Origin: Periconia sp. R9002 | Taxonomy: Eukaryota > Ascomycota > Dothideomycetes > Pleosporales > Periconiaceae | Assembly: GCA_023627715.1 (NCBI GenBank) | Contig: JAMAHW010000080.1 | Span: forward strand, 62,001-126,000 | DNA: 64,000 nucleotides | Direction: 5' to 3' | In this document: one piece after another, positions 1 to 11,793 of the stretch | How positions within the stretch are numbered: the stretch's first letter is position 1 | Layout: each line of letters begins with the position of its first letter | Notes under the pieces: model-generated | Databases searched by the model: none | Told to the model about the DNA's origin: nothing | The model's input: only the letters and a program-made list of their open reading frames with translations | Translations under genes and position numbers: made by a program

Positions 1-118
1 CCAAATTCACTAACGGTCTGCGATGACAGCATGCCCATCCTGCAATAAAGCGACCACAGAATCGCAATTGCGTTGAACTGCTGTTTCCACCCAGCCCGTA
101 GCTGCACTGTTACACATC

Positions 119-3100
119 ATGTCTCATTCAAATCACAGCGGTGATGGTATTATCCGGACAGCTTCAGGGCGTGAAACATATGCACCTGATGGCCACTATA
201 GCGATTCGAAGAACACCAATGAAGGTTCAATGGAAGCCGAAGCAACGCTTCGTTCATCTAGCGACTCTTCGCAATCAAGATTCGGCCCCCTGAAAACACC
301 AAATGCAATGCACGACTCCGAAACCGAGCTCACGCCGAAGCTCACACGGCGGCAAACAGTTGAGCTACCCGATGAAGACCGAACACAGCTGGGTCAACTA
401 TACACTACACTATCACGACGATCCACCATTGTGTCTCCCGATGACCCTTCTGTCGATCCTTCTAGCGATCAATTCGATCTACCAAAGTTCTTGAAGCTGC
501 TTCGCAGACAGTTGGAGGAGGAGGGTGTCACCATGAGACAGGTCGGCCTCCTCTACAAGGATCTGAATATTTACGGTTCAGGAGCAGCACTGCAGATCCA
601 GAAAACAGTAGGGGATATGTTGCTGGCGCCTTTTCGTATCGGGGGAATGTTCAGTTTCGGCAAGACAGCTCATAAACATATCCTACGAAATTTCGATGGT
701 ATCATCAATAGCGGAGAAATGATCATTGTACTTGGTAGGCCGGGTTCTGGGTGTAGTACGCTACTCAAAGCCATGTGCGTTATACCTTGAGTACAATTAT
801 CGCGACCCCGCATGGATTAGCATTTTGAGAGATTGATAATGTACTGCAACCTCCCCGGATAGATTTTGCTAACTTTTCACTCACGATATAGGTGTGGTCA
901 ACTGAACTCCCTTACCATGGGACAAGAATCAGTTCTTCACTACAACGGTATTCCACAGAAACAAATGATGAAGGAATTTCGTGGAGAGACTGTATACAAT
1001 CAGGAGGTGAGTTACTACCATGTTGATATTTCAGCACTACATTAACAAAAAAGCACAGGTTGACAAGCACTTCCCACATCTCACAGTCGGCCAAACTCTC
1101 GAATTTGCTGCTGCCTGCCGCACCCCGCAACATCGTGTTCGTGGCATGTCCCGGGAGGAATTTTCCAAGTTCGTTGCGCAAGTCGTTATGACTGTAGTTG
1201 GCCTTAGCCATACGTATAACACGAAAGTTGGAAATGATTTCATAAGGGGTGTTTCGGGCGGTGAGAGGAAACGAGTATCCATTGCCGAAATGATGGTTTC
1301 TGGAGCACCTTTTGCGGCATGGGACAACAGCACAAGAGGTCTTGATTCAGGTATGAGACTCGAGCGAGTTCATCTGTGGTATGCTGCTAACAAAACCACA
1401 GCTACTGCATTCAAGTTCGTGCAATCGTTGCGCACTGCCTCTAACTTCAGCGGAAGCTCCGCAGCTGTAGCTATCTATCAAGCAAGCCAAAGTATATACG
1501 ACACTTTTGACAAAGCCACGGTGCTATATGGTTAGTTCTTCCTGGGTTAAAAGAGAGCACCAAGAAACCACATAGAGTGATGTTCTGCGATTTTAATCAT
1601 CTATCGAATCACCCCAGGTAGAATCCAGCTGACTTTGTAATTTAGAGGGCCGACAGATCTACTTCGGTCCAGCCGAAGAAGCAAAACCGTTCTTTGAACG
1701 TCAAGGGTGGTACTGCCCACCCAGACAAACAACCGGGGACTTCCTCACTAGTTTGACCAACCCATCCGAACGACAAGCCAAGGAAGGAATGGAAAATAGA
1801 GTCCCGAGGACCGCGGATGACTTTGAGCGGTACTGGAGAGAGTCTGCTGAATACCAAAGTCTCCAACAGCAAATCAAAGAATATGAACAAGAGCACCCAA
1901 TGGATGGCCAAGGAGCAAGTCTTGCTCGACTTCGTGAGCAGAAGAATCATGCCCAAGCCAACCGCGTTCGACCAGCGTCACCGTTCCTCGTGAGCGTGCC
2001 GATGCAGATAAAGTTGAATACACGGCGAGCCTATCAGCGCATCATAAATGACAGCGCGGCTCATATAACCCAAGCCGGTATGTATAGGAGGGTCCAAAAT
2101 CATTTCTTATCGAGACACTACCCCTGGTTATGATGAGCTAACTCTGTATTTGCGATATAGGTCTCAACGTGGTGATGTCCCTGATCGTCGGCTCGATATT
2201 CTTTGGCGCAGAAAACGATTCTTCAAGCTTTTTCTCTAAAGGATCCGTATTGTTCTTGGCTGTTCTGTTTAACGCACTCACGGCCATTTCCGAAATCAAC
2301 TCTCTATACGCACAGCGCCCAATCGTAGAGAAGCAGGCCAGTTATGCATTTTACCATCCGTTCACCGAGGCTATGGCAGGCATACTGTCCGATATACCGG
2401 TCAAGTTCGTGCAGGCAGTGGTTTTCAACATCATTTTATACTTTATGGCAGGATTGAGAAGAGATGCCGCACAATTCTTCCTGTATTTCCTAGTCACGTA
2501 AGTACACTGAGTCACCCCAGTTCGAGTTAAGCTAATGTGTACCGGCTAATCTAGGTACATTTCAATATTTGTGATGTCAGCAGTATTCCGAACACTCGCA
2601 GCAGTTACCAAAACGATATCACAGGCCATGGCTCTTTCAGGTGTCCTGGTTTTGGTATGTCACGTGATGCAACCTGAACTTCATGTTAACTAACTTTGTA
2701 CCCGCGAACTTAGGCACTTGTGATATACACAGGATTTGTTGTGGCCGTTCCGAACATGCACCCTTGGTTCAGCTGGATTCGATGGATCAATCCGATTTTC
2801 TACGCATTTGAAATCCTTGTCGCAAACGAATTCCATGGTCGCGAGTTTCCATGTGCATCTTTCATTCCCAATTACACACCGCTTCCAGGAAGTTCATTCA
2901 TATGCAACGTCGTGGGCGCCGTCCCCGGACAAACCAATGTCAGCGGCGATGATTTTATTGCAACCAACTATCAGTATGTTGAACTCTAGGTACAGAGTCG
3001 TTTGTTATCGAGACACTACATAGCGTGGCGTATCGAGACACTGATGATGTACTGTAACCACCCTAGTTACATTTGACTAACTTTGTACCCGTAAGTTATT

Positions 3101-5969
3101 ATTACTCCCACGTATGGCGCAATTTTGGAATCCTTCTCGGGTTCCTTTTCTTCTTCATGTTTGTGTACTTTTTGGCAGTCGAACTCAACTCTGCGACATC
3201 GAACTCTGCCGAAGTACTCGTCTTTCAACGTGGTCACGTCCCAGCTTATTTGCAGAATGCCTCCGACCAGGAATCGACTGATGCCGCGAACACCAAGGAC
3301 GATGCCGATACCGAAGTTGCAAAAGTCCCTCCCCAAAAGGATATCTTCACTTGGCGCGACGTGACGTACGACGTTCCTGTAAAAGAAGGCACTCGGAGAC
3401 TGCTTGATAACGTCACGGGGTTCGTCAAGCCTGGCACTCTGACGGCTTTGATGGGTGTCTCGGGCGCTGGAAAGACCACACTACTAGATAATCTCGCCCA
3501 GAGAGTCTCCACAGGTATTGTGACGGGTGATATGTTTGTGAACGGAAAGCCACTAGACGCCAGCTTCCAACGCTCCACGGGATATGTCCAACAGCAGGAC
3601 TTGCATCTTGAGACCGCCACTGTTCGCGAGAGCCTTCGATTCAGTGCAATGTTACGCCAGCCTAAGACAGTGAGCAAGCAGGAAAAGTATGAATATGTTG
3701 AAGAAGTGATCAAGATGCTCAACATGGGCGATTTCGCAAATGCCGTGGTTGGCGTGCCTGGTGAAGGTAATTAGCAGTCCGCTCTACGTTATGAGAGAAG
3801 CTAATTGTGCCAAGGTTTAAATGTCGAACAGAGAAAGCTACTTACCATCGTAAGCGCCCATGATTGATGATCGCTACTCAAAGAAAAGCCCTGTCTAACT
3901 GGTATCATATAGGGTGTTGAACTAGCCGCAAAACCAAAGCTCCTGCTTTTCCTAGACGAACCTACGAGTGGTCTCGATAGCCAGGTCAGTTTTGATTGTT
4001 ATTTTTTGTGGCCTTTGTTGCAGTTCACATTGAGGAACAGCAGTATGGAATATGGATGTATCACGTGACTAGTTGCTCACAGCCAAACAACACTGTGACT
4101 GCGTGTTCACAACTGAGAAACATTTTCTAATTGTGTATAGAGTTCCTGGGCTATTTGCTCCTTCCTCCGCAAGCTCGCCGATTCCGGCCAGGCCGTCCTC
4201 TGCACTATCCATCAGCCCTCCGCCATTCTATTCCAAGAATTCGACCGTTTATTGTTTTTAGCGAGAGGCGGAAGAACAACTTATTTTGGTGAAATAGGAA
4301 AGAATTCCCGCATCCTTCTGGATTACTTTGAAAGCAACGGCGCGCGCAAATGCGGAGCCCAGGAGAATCCCGCAGAGTACATCTTGGAGATCGTGAACAA
4401 GGGTAACAACGACCAAGGAGAAGACTGGCACGAAGTATGGAAACGCAGTAGCCAGCGCAGTCAGTGTGAGCAGGAAATCGATAGGATCCACTCGGAGAAA
4501 CAGCACGAGCAGGTAGCTGGGTCGGAAGAAGCAGCCGGGAGCACTGAGTTTGCCGCTCCACTGCACACCCAACTGGCCCAAGTGACCTATCGCGTATTTC
4601 AACAGTATTGGAGAATGCCCAACTATATTTTCGCAAAGTTTGCGTAAGTTGTTCTGGTTATAAAGTCATGTCAGGATACCACATGGCGTGTGGCGTTTGG
4701 AACTTTGACCCACTGTATCACCTTAGGTTGGATTAATCTGACTTTTTATCCGCAAATCTAGGCTGTGTATTTTTGCTGGCCTTTTCATAGGATTCACATT
4801 CTATGGCGCCGATTCGTCGCTGAGTGGCATGCAGAACGTTCTCTTCGCAGCCTTCATGGTCAGTTTTTGCTCACCCATTGAATCACCACCGCTTGAATCC
4901 AACTGACTTTGTATTTGCACTCTTAGGTGACAACTATGTTTACCAGTCTTGTAAATTCCATGCAGCCATTAGTATGTATCTAACCTCCTGGTCGCAGCAA
5001 GTTGTGTGAGGGATTTCACTGACCTTATACCCACAACTGTAGTTTATCACCCAACGGTCCCTTTACGAAGTACGCGAGAGGCCCAGCAAGGCGTACTCCT
5101 GGAAAGCTTTCATTATAGCCAACATCGTTGTAGAGATACCTTATCAGATTCTTGCTGGGTTGGTTTTATGGGCTTGCTTTTATTATCCAGTCGTGGGGGT
5201 TCAGAGTGGTATCAGGCAGGTTCTCACCATGCTTTTTACCATGCAGCTACTCGTATATGCTTCTGCATTTGCGCACATGACGATAAGTTCCCTTCCGGAT
5301 GCCCAAACGGCGGCAGGTTTGGTGACTTTGTTTACTTTTATGAGCATCATGTTTAGCGGCGTTCTACAATCGCCCAGTGCGCTCCCCGGTTTTTGGATCT
5401 TTGTGAGTTAAGACGAGTCTCAATAACCTGCAATATTTGCTAACCGCAGTATGAATGCAGATGTATAGAGTCTCACCTTTTACGTATTGGATTGGAGGCA
5501 TAGCTAGCACGTTGTTGCACGGCCGAAATGTGGTCTGCTCGCCCACCGAAGTATCACGCTTCAGCCCCCCAGCAGGTCAAACGTGTGGCGAATACCTCGC
5601 AGATTTTCTTCAGACTGCACCTGGTGTCCTTCAAAACCCAGAGGCGACGGATGAGTGCAACTACTGTGGACTTCGCAATGCGGACATGTTCCTCGCAGGA
5701 TCACAAATCTACTACAGTGAACGCTGGCGGAATTTCGGAATCATGTTTGCTTTCATTGGTAATAATCGATCTCGTCTTTTGATTGGGTATGATTTGATTT
5801 TAACTGTTCTGCAGGATTCAATATCTTCATGGCGGTTTTCACCTATTGGTTATTTAGAGTCGCCAAATTTGGAAAAGGTAGAGGGAAGAAAACAACGGCA
5901 ACGAAGAAGAAGGAAGTCGAGAGTGCTGAAAAAGTGGTCAAGAAAAGTGCAGAGAGTGCCGCCCTTTAA
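119..5969 (+). CDS. PDR-type (ABC-G) full-length ABC transporter
   Basis: Predicted plasma-membrane efflux pump with the NBD-TMD-NBD-TMD order of the fungal pleiotropic drug resistance family. Exons: 119-774, 892-1006, 1059-1350, 1402-1530, 1646-2077, 2161-2497, 2555-2654, 2714-2973, 3096-3766, 3815-3849, 3913-3984, 4141-4643, 4762-4858, 4927-4971, 5043-5402, 5461-5758, 5815-5969. The sum is 4557 nt, giving 1518 aa, the usual family length. The first Walker [10 protein letters not shown] (about residues 206-214), has Cys in place of the usual Lys, as in PDR proteins. It is followed by the signature [10 protein letters not shown] and the [10 protein letters not shown] block. The second half has a canonical Walker [10 protein letters not shown], and [11 protein letters not shown]. 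The start is the ATG at 119, in frame with the N-terminal extension. Sixteen introns is far more than any other gene here, and at least eight belong to a repeated intron family. Substrates are unknown. Exact exon edges are inferred from reading frame and family conservation. Confidence 0.93.
775..891 (+). repeat. Introner-like element, ABC transporter intron 1
   Basis: This 117-bp intron has a GTGCGT donor and TATAG acceptor. Its 3' half contains gataatgtactgcaacc and gctaac, then ends cgatatag. This matches the subfamily I elements at 2974-3095 and 59838-59963, although the middle has diverged. Confidence 0.7.
1531..1645 (+). repeat. Introner-like element, ABC transporter intron 4
   Basis: This is a 115-bp intron with a GTTAGT donor. 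Its 3' module reads gaatcaccccaggtagaatc, then a ctgac branch site and tttgtaatttag. It resembles subfamily II elements (4644-4761, 6885-7011). The tail is shortened. Confidence 0.6.
2078..2160 (+). repeat. Introner-like element, ABC transporter intron 5
   Basis: This 83-bp intron carries tatcgagacactacc, which is shared with the 2974-3095 element, followed by gctaactctgtatttgcgatatag in two adjoining parts. It looks like an internally deleted subfamily I copy. Confidence 0.65.
2655..2713 (+). repeat. Introner-like element (short), ABC transporter intron 7
   Basis: This 59-bp intron retains mainly the 3' module. The sequence ctaactttgtacccgcgaac plus ttag is almost the same as the tails of the elements at 2974-3095 and 59838-59963. 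The upstream part is lost or was never present. Confidence 0.6.
2974..3095 (+). repeat. Introner-like element, ABC transporter intron 8 (near-identical to 59838-59963)
   Basis: This is a 122-bp phase-2 intron between the Asn-Tyr-His codons and the [11 protein letters not shown] block of the transporter. From the GTATGT donor to the branch region it aligns almost base for base with the oxidoreductase intron at 59838-59963 (reverse strand). I count about 12 differences over about 117 aligned bases, all transitions. Shared blocks include ggtacagagtcgtttgtta and gtactgtaaccaccctag. The acceptor is AAG rather than the TAG of the other copy. Confidence 0.9.
4644..4761 (+). repeat. Introner-like element, ABC transporter intron 12
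   Basis: This 118-bp intron contains catggcgtgtggcg, then gtatcaccttaggttgg, then ctgactttttatccgcaaat and ctag. The order of blocks is that of the other repeated introns (a GGCGTGGCG-like core, a tATCACC block, a CTGACTTTGTACCCGC tail). It is assigned to subfamily II. Confidence 0.7.
4859..4926 (+). repeat. Introner-like element (short), ABC transporter intron 13
   Basis: This 68-bp intron has ttgaatcaccaccgcttgaa followed by ctgactttgtatttgcac and a TTAG end. It matches the 3' half of the subfamily II introns in the kinase gene. Confidence 0.6.
4972..5042 (+). repeat. Probable introner-like tail, ABC transporter intron 14
   Basis: This is a 71-bp intron. Only its end, cactgaccttatacccacaa plus ctgtag, resembles the family tail. 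This is the weakest member, and convergence around a branch site cannot be excluded. Confidence 0.4.
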
Positions 5970-6667
5970 ATCGAGGTGATTGGGCATAGCACTGTCTTAC
6001 ACCGGTCAACTATATGTACATATGTTTGTTTCCGTGTTCTGCTATTGGGTACTATTCTTCATTTCAGGTGTTTAATTGTATTTGTACATAGATTGATTAT
6101 AGCTCAAGTTTGCTCGTTACTATTTGCGATTTCTATGCAGCATTTGAGGTGATTGATGCACGTGTAGAGTACCACGTGATTGCTCATTAGCTTCCGTTCC
6201 AGATGTCGGGAACACGATTGCCGAAAAGCCATTTGAGATTCCAATGTTTATGTTCACGGAAAAGTGGGTAACATGGAATTCGCTAAATTGACCATGACTT
6301 TTTATCGAGTGCGATGGCAAAGTTTCGTTATCGCCACCCACCACCGCGCATCCCTCGTATCCACGTCCATGGCTCTGATTGGCGCGTTCAACGTCCACTA
6401 CAGAATAACGTGCGCCGCCACTCCTGAATGCTCTAGTGTGTACTCAAGCGTGCGAACCTTCAGACAACCTCTTCTTTGGGGTTGCCCCTCTGCTGACCAT
6501 CGTTCTTTGCGCTGTGCCCGTTCTTTTACTAACCATCGACACGAAGCCTCTGGCGCTGGCATGGCTGCTTAAGAAAAGTCGCAGAACATGCCTGATCATG
6601 CGCCGCAAGTCCAACGCCACCTAGCGCTGAGTACTGTCTACCATCCATTCCGCGGCATTCCTTCACC
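5970..6667. other. Intergenic region, ABC transporter 3' end and kinase 5' region
   Basis: About 700 bp between the transporter stop and the kinase ATG. Short overlapping ORFs occur but none looks like a protein. A small CACGTG-containing inverted pair (cacgtg near 6160 and 6174) is visible. The kinase promoter must lie here. No TATA box was recognised. Confidence 0.5.
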
Positions 6668-9600
6668 ATGGACGCACCTCGTCCAATACGCTCTCCGAAG
6701 CAGATGACAGAGCCGAGACGGCATCGTGAAGTCTGCGTACGTTATGGCGCGATTCTCAAGGACATCTCGGTTTTGCCCCATACGGGCGCTCCCGAGAGCT
6801 TTTCTCTTCCCAGCCATCATGTTCCTCGGAGATCTATAGATCCTAGTCTTGCAGCTTTTGCACAGTTAGCCTGTCTTCGCTCCGGTACGTTTTCCTCGGG
6901 CACGAAATAACATCACGATCACGATCACACGTGGCGGGGCGTTCTAAGACCCCGATCGCCCTTTGAATCCCTCCAGGTTGCATGAAACTGACTATGTACC
7001 CGCGAATTCAGCGACCAGTCGAGCAATGATCTCATTGATCGACGATACAAAACTTCATGCCTTGGCTGAATCCACACCGGATCTGATGCTTCGCTCCAAC
7101 GACCCAGGAGAAACAAGCAAAGGTATTTGGCTAGGCACTGCGAGTGTCCCTCGGAAATGGATGCCTTGCGAGAGCATAGTGAAGAGCTGGGCCAGCGACT
7201 CAGCTTCGGGCGAAGACGTTGTGGTGTTCCGCGATCTCTCAGAAACTGATTATGCTCAGCGTAATTTTGTAACAACATATCCATTTCTCCGGTTCTACGC
7301 CGGTGTGCCGTTGATAACGTCTAAGGGCGCCGTCATTGGAACGTTATGTGTAACGGACGAAACCCCCCGTCATGGTCTTGAAGAGCATCAGATCTTGTAT
7401 TTGCAGGATCTTGCCGTTAGTAAGTTTCCCCAGGTACCAAGTCTTATCATCAAGACGCCATTTGGCGTGGCGTTCTGAGACCTTGACCACGCGCTGAATC
7501 ACCCTCATTCAAATTGCGCTAATTTGATATTCTCGAATTTAGCTATAGTAGAGTACTTGGACCTCTATATGATGAAAGAACAAATGAGTCGTCATGAAAA
7601 GCTGATGCGTGCGCTCATGTCTTTTGCGGAAGGAGGCTCCACTATGCGCCCCTTCGTAAATGAAAGCCAGCGTCAACTTTCACTGGAGGGGACAGAGCTT
7701 CCAGAACCTCCGCGCGAGAAGAAAGCGCCAGCTCTTGCAAAACGGCGGACGCCGTCACCTTCAAAAAATGAGGGGCGACCAAAATCTAGCCGCCAGAACT
7801 CCATGAGAGATCTTCAAGAAAGCATTTTACCAGCAAATTCACGGTCTATGTTTTCCCGTGCCGCCAGCGTAATTCAGAATTCGAGTGACCTCGACGGTGT
7901 TTTGATCCTAGACGCCTCGGTTGTGGGTATTGGAGTTACTCACGACAACTTTGTTTCGTCTGAGGAGGTTTCGGATGTGTCTTCTTCGGGGGAGATGTCA
8001 TCATCTTCCCGCGACGAAGACAACAGGGAAGATAACACATCACCGCCTCAGAGACGACTATCGTCTTCTTCTCAGAAAACTTGTCAGGTTTTGGGTTGGG
8101 CAACTGTAAAGTTCTCTGATTTTGAGGGCCATCATCCGCCATCGGCGCTCACAGATTTCCCAGAGAAGGACCTTTCCCTCATGTTTCGCACATACCCGGA
8201 GGGGAAAATAATAGAGACCTCGGCAGATGGCGAACTTGTCTCTTCGACCGATGATTCGGACAGTTCAACTATTCCGGGAGAAACGCCTGCGATGTCGCAA
8301 GAAACTGCGGAAAAGAGAAAGAGAACAACAGATGCAAAGCTCAAGCTTGCACTAGCTCTCCGCAAAATCCTGCCCGACGCACTCAGTGTCGCCTTTGCCC
8401 CTCTGTGGGACTATGAGCGGTCAAGGTGGTTTGCTGGGTGCATCTGTTGGAGTAATCGTGCTGATAGGAAATTGACCGAAAGTTTGGATCTGTCATATTT
8501 CAAAATCTTTGGACATTCGATAATGGTGGATCTCTCCCGTTTAGATGCTCTCGCGGCAAGTAGCGCAAAATCATCCTTCGTTGCGTCCATCTCGCATGAA
8601 CTGCGGTCTCCTCTACACGGCATCCTGGGAACATTAAGATTTCTCGAAGACACTGCGCTGGATTCATTCCAGATATCGATGATCAATTCCTTAGGATCTT
8701 GCGGGCAGACTCTATTGGACACCATTGATCACGTACTTGACTACGCAAACGTGTCAGCGACCAAGGGGAAAAAATCTTCGTCGAAAAGATTGAGAGGTCC
8801 AAAAGCCATCCATGTGACATCGAAAGCATCGAAAAGAATCCGGCGTGGCAATGTGCCCCAAATCCCCGCTATTGACCTATCGAAAGCGACCGAGGAGACA
8901 TTAGAGGCAGTAATATCTGGCCAGTCATACGCACTTTTGCAAGCTCACGAGTGGCAGGATTTGCCGCAAACTGATGATTCACCAAGAAAATATGATAGAT
9001 ATATCGTACTTGATGTCGCAGAAGAGCCTAGCTGGCATTACCAAGTTGAGCCCGGCAGCTGGCGGAGACTGGTCATGAACCTGGTAGGCAACGCTCTTAA
9101 GTACACCGAATCAGGCTACATACACATTTCGCTTCGATCCGGTTTCTCTGCCGATGGCACTGATGATCGCACTGTATATCTTTCCGTCAAAGACACCGGG
9201 CTAGGAATGAGCGAGAAATTCCTTGTGAATCATGCTTTCCAACCTTTCCAGCAGGAAAATTCCCATTCTCCAGGCACCGGACTCGGTCTGAGTATCATCC
9301 GATCGATTATGGATCGTTTGGGTGGTAAGATCAATATTACCAGCGCACCTGGACAAGGTACAGAAGTGCGCCTCCGTTTCTCGCTCCCAGCACCAGAGCC
9401 TAGCTTGTCTCCTGATTCTCAGATTTCTCGATTCATGACCATAACGTCACAGTTGGCAGGCCAGCGTATTTGCATACTGAACCAGGCCAGAGATGTCCAG
9501 CAAGACAATGAAGGCCAAGTCACGAGCCAGGAGGGAATGGACAGGTTCACGAGTGCACTGGAATACACGCTTAGCAGGCATTTCAAGATGACAGTGGTGC

Positions 9601-10781
9601 AAACCAATCAATGGAATGCATGCGATACCGACATTGTCATCTGCCCGGAGCCATATTTCTCTTATTTGACGTACATCCGCCGACACAGGACGATCGGGAA
9701 TCGAGCACCCGTCACCGTTTTCGTAGCCATGGACGCACTCGAAGCCGCAACGCTTCGCACAGACGTGCGCGTCCAGAGCAAAGAATCCGTCGTCGAAGTA
9801 ACGACGCAACCTTGCGGACCTCACAAGCTCGCACACGTACTGGATCTCTGTCTCAATCGATTTGCGTCGCCAGAAGAAAACATCTGGTCGCCTATTTCCG
9901 CGACTCCATCGCCTCTGCCTTCCCTTGTACACCCTATGCCTATACGAAACAAGGCCGATACATCCAACACGACCGTTTCTCACGACGAATCAAAAAGTAC
10001 AGCTTCAGGCCTACGAGACAAATTGTCTTCGACCAGCCTTGCCACTAACGTCTCCACGTTCGATACCGAAAGGTCCAAACCACCCGCAAACCCCTCTCAA
10101 TCCTCCAAAGCCAGATCACGCTCCGGTAGTCGTGCCGGGCCCGTCCCAACAACCAGCGTAGACACCGACACGAAACCAAGCTCCTCCACTCTACCTCCCA
10201 TGACAACGTCCACGTCGATATCCGGATCCAGCACCCTGTCCGACCCAAGCAAGCCACAAAAAACGACCGATCCCTCCCGCGTCCTCATCGTAGACGACAA
10301 CCCCATCAACCGAAAAGTCAGTCCTACCCTCCCTACCTCCATTCCTTTTACTAAACCACAAACAAGCTCCTCGTCACCTACCTCAAAAAGAAAAACATCC
10401 TCTACGCCGAAGCCGAGAACGGCGCGGCAGCAGTACAAATGTATAAAGAAGCTTCGCCGGTGAAATTCGACGTCGTGCTTATGGGTACGTCTCTTCATCC
10501 CCTTCATCCTTCCCACCCCAACCCGGGCTAACCATAAGCTTGGTGAAACAGACATGTCCATGCCTGTCCTCGACGGCATGTCGGCGACGCGCGAGATCCG
10601 CGACTACGAGCAGCAGCACCACATGCCGCAATCGTGCATCATCGCGCTCACGGGGCTGGCGTCGGCGAGCGCGCGGTTGGAGGCGTGGAGTTCGGGGGTT
10701 AGCTATTACTTGTTGAAGCCGGTCAGGTTTCCGAAATTGGGCGCGTTGTTGGAGGAGCATGGTGCTGGGAAGGAGGGGTGA
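6668..10781 (+). CDS. GAF-domain hybrid sensor histidine kinase
   Basis: Predicted cytoplasmic phosphorelay sensor. Exons: 6668-6884, 7012-7419, 7543-10316, 10367-10484, 10552-10781, encoding 1248 aa. The N-terminal half has a GAF-like block with YPFLRFYAGVPL and GAVIGTLCV. The dimerisation and phosphotransfer box FVASISHELRSPLHG places the phospho-His at about residue 560. The ATPase domain has an N box (LVGNALKYTESG), a G1 box (VKDTGLGMS) and a G2 box (GTGLGLSII). A long low-complexity linker precedes the C-terminal receiver domain, which has VLIVDDNPINRK and phospho-acceptor Asp about 1173 in LMDMSMPVLDG. The family would pass phosphate to an Hpt protein and on to a response regulator. The stimulus is unknown and no membrane segment is seen. 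The first two introns belong to the repeated intron family shared with the upstream transporter. Exon 3 alone covers the kinase core. Confidence 0.92.
6885..7011 (+). repeat. Introner-like element, kinase intron 1
   Basis: This 127-bp intron has cgtggcggggcgttctaaga, then ttgaatccctccaggttgca, then ctgactatgtacccgcgaat and a TCAG end. The first block pairs with ggcgtggcgttctgagac in kinase intron 2, and the tail matches the transporter introns. Confidence 0.75.
7420..7542 (+). repeat. Introner-like element, kinase intron 2
   Basis: This 123-bp intron has ttggcgtggcgttctgagac, then ctgaatcaccctcattcaaa, then gctaatttgatattctcgaa and TTAG. It is colinear with kinase intron 1. The ggcgtgg and ccacgcg segments could pair in a stem. 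Confidence 0.72.
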
Positions 10782-11510
10782 TGTGGGTGTATTCAAAGGG
10801 GTTTTTTCTTTTTCTTTTGGGGGGGATTCTTTTTGTCTTTTTTTTTTTTTTTTGATAACGAACGAACACACACATATACCAGAATAGTTTCAGTAATGGG
10901 GAGTCAACGGGATTTTCTTAAATTCTCTTCTACGGGATAACATACATGAACTGGAAGTAATAGATGACCTTTTTTTTTTTTTCCCAAAATAACGTAACCA
11001 AGGATTTTTCTTCACATATCTCCTTTTCCTCCTCACGATTGTCTCTTAAAAAAAAAAAGAAACACCTCTTCCTCTTCATCATCTCACCCCCCCTGCACCG
11101 TCATCTTTCCTCTTCTCTTCTCTTCCCTTCTTCTCTCTTCCGGCACACGCCTCTATCTATCCTCTGCTTTTCCCCCCGTTCCCCAGCCCCCTTTTTTTTT
11201 ATCGTTCGTTCGTTCGAGAACATCAGGTCCAAACAAGACAACATCCCTCAATACGATTCTCATCATCACCATCAACACCGTCGCAGATACCTATGTAGCT
11301 TGGAGGTGGTAAGAAATAGATACTACATACATACATACATACTGATATCAAAACACCTAACAACCCCCTGCCACTTGTCTCTATCTTTCCCCCCGTCCTT
11401 CACTACTTCCTCGCAATCCAATAAGTACATACGTACGTACTTACCCGCCCACCCAACAAACCTCATGATTCACGTAACGCGTTACATACCTAGACATCCC
11501 ACTCACTCAA

Positions 11511-11534
11511 ACACGCACACACACACACACACAC
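11511..11534. repeat. AC dinucleotide microsatellite
   Basis: A near-perfect (AC) run of 12 units with a single G interruption near its start. Confidence 0.9.
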
Positions 11535-11768
11535 ATTCCCAACATATCATGAGACTTTGGAGAAACAAATCCACAATTTCCAACTCCAGATGTTACGTAA
11601 GCGTCCATGTATCAATCAATCCTCACGACAACATCACGGGGGGGACACGGGATGTACTAAAAACACTGATACATAATGTATGTACTGTAAAACCACCCCA
11701 AGTTGTTGCATCTAACAAACAAGATTTGCATGTATATCTGCGATATATACAATATACAATACCAATAG

Positions 11769-11790
11769 AAAGAGAGAGAGAGAGAGAGAG
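11769..11790. repeat. GA dinucleotide microsatellite
   Basis: A perfect GA run of about 11 units, just downstream of the esterase stop codon. Confidence 0.9.
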
Positions 11791-11793
11791 AAA

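Larger units (their letters stand above)
10782..11793. other. Intergenic region with homopolymer and dinucleotide tracts
   Basis: About 1 kb between the convergent ends of the kinase and esterase genes. It is rich in T runs, CT-rich stretches and A runs. It holds an AC tract (11511-11534) and a GA tract (11769-11790). A 300-codon open frame crosses it but is low-complexity and read as non-coding. No gene seen. Confidence 0.6.

Noticed and set aside
3985..4140. Transporter intron 11 as another introner copy
   Set aside because: At 156 bp it is the longest intron, but I could not align its body or tail convincingly with the family.
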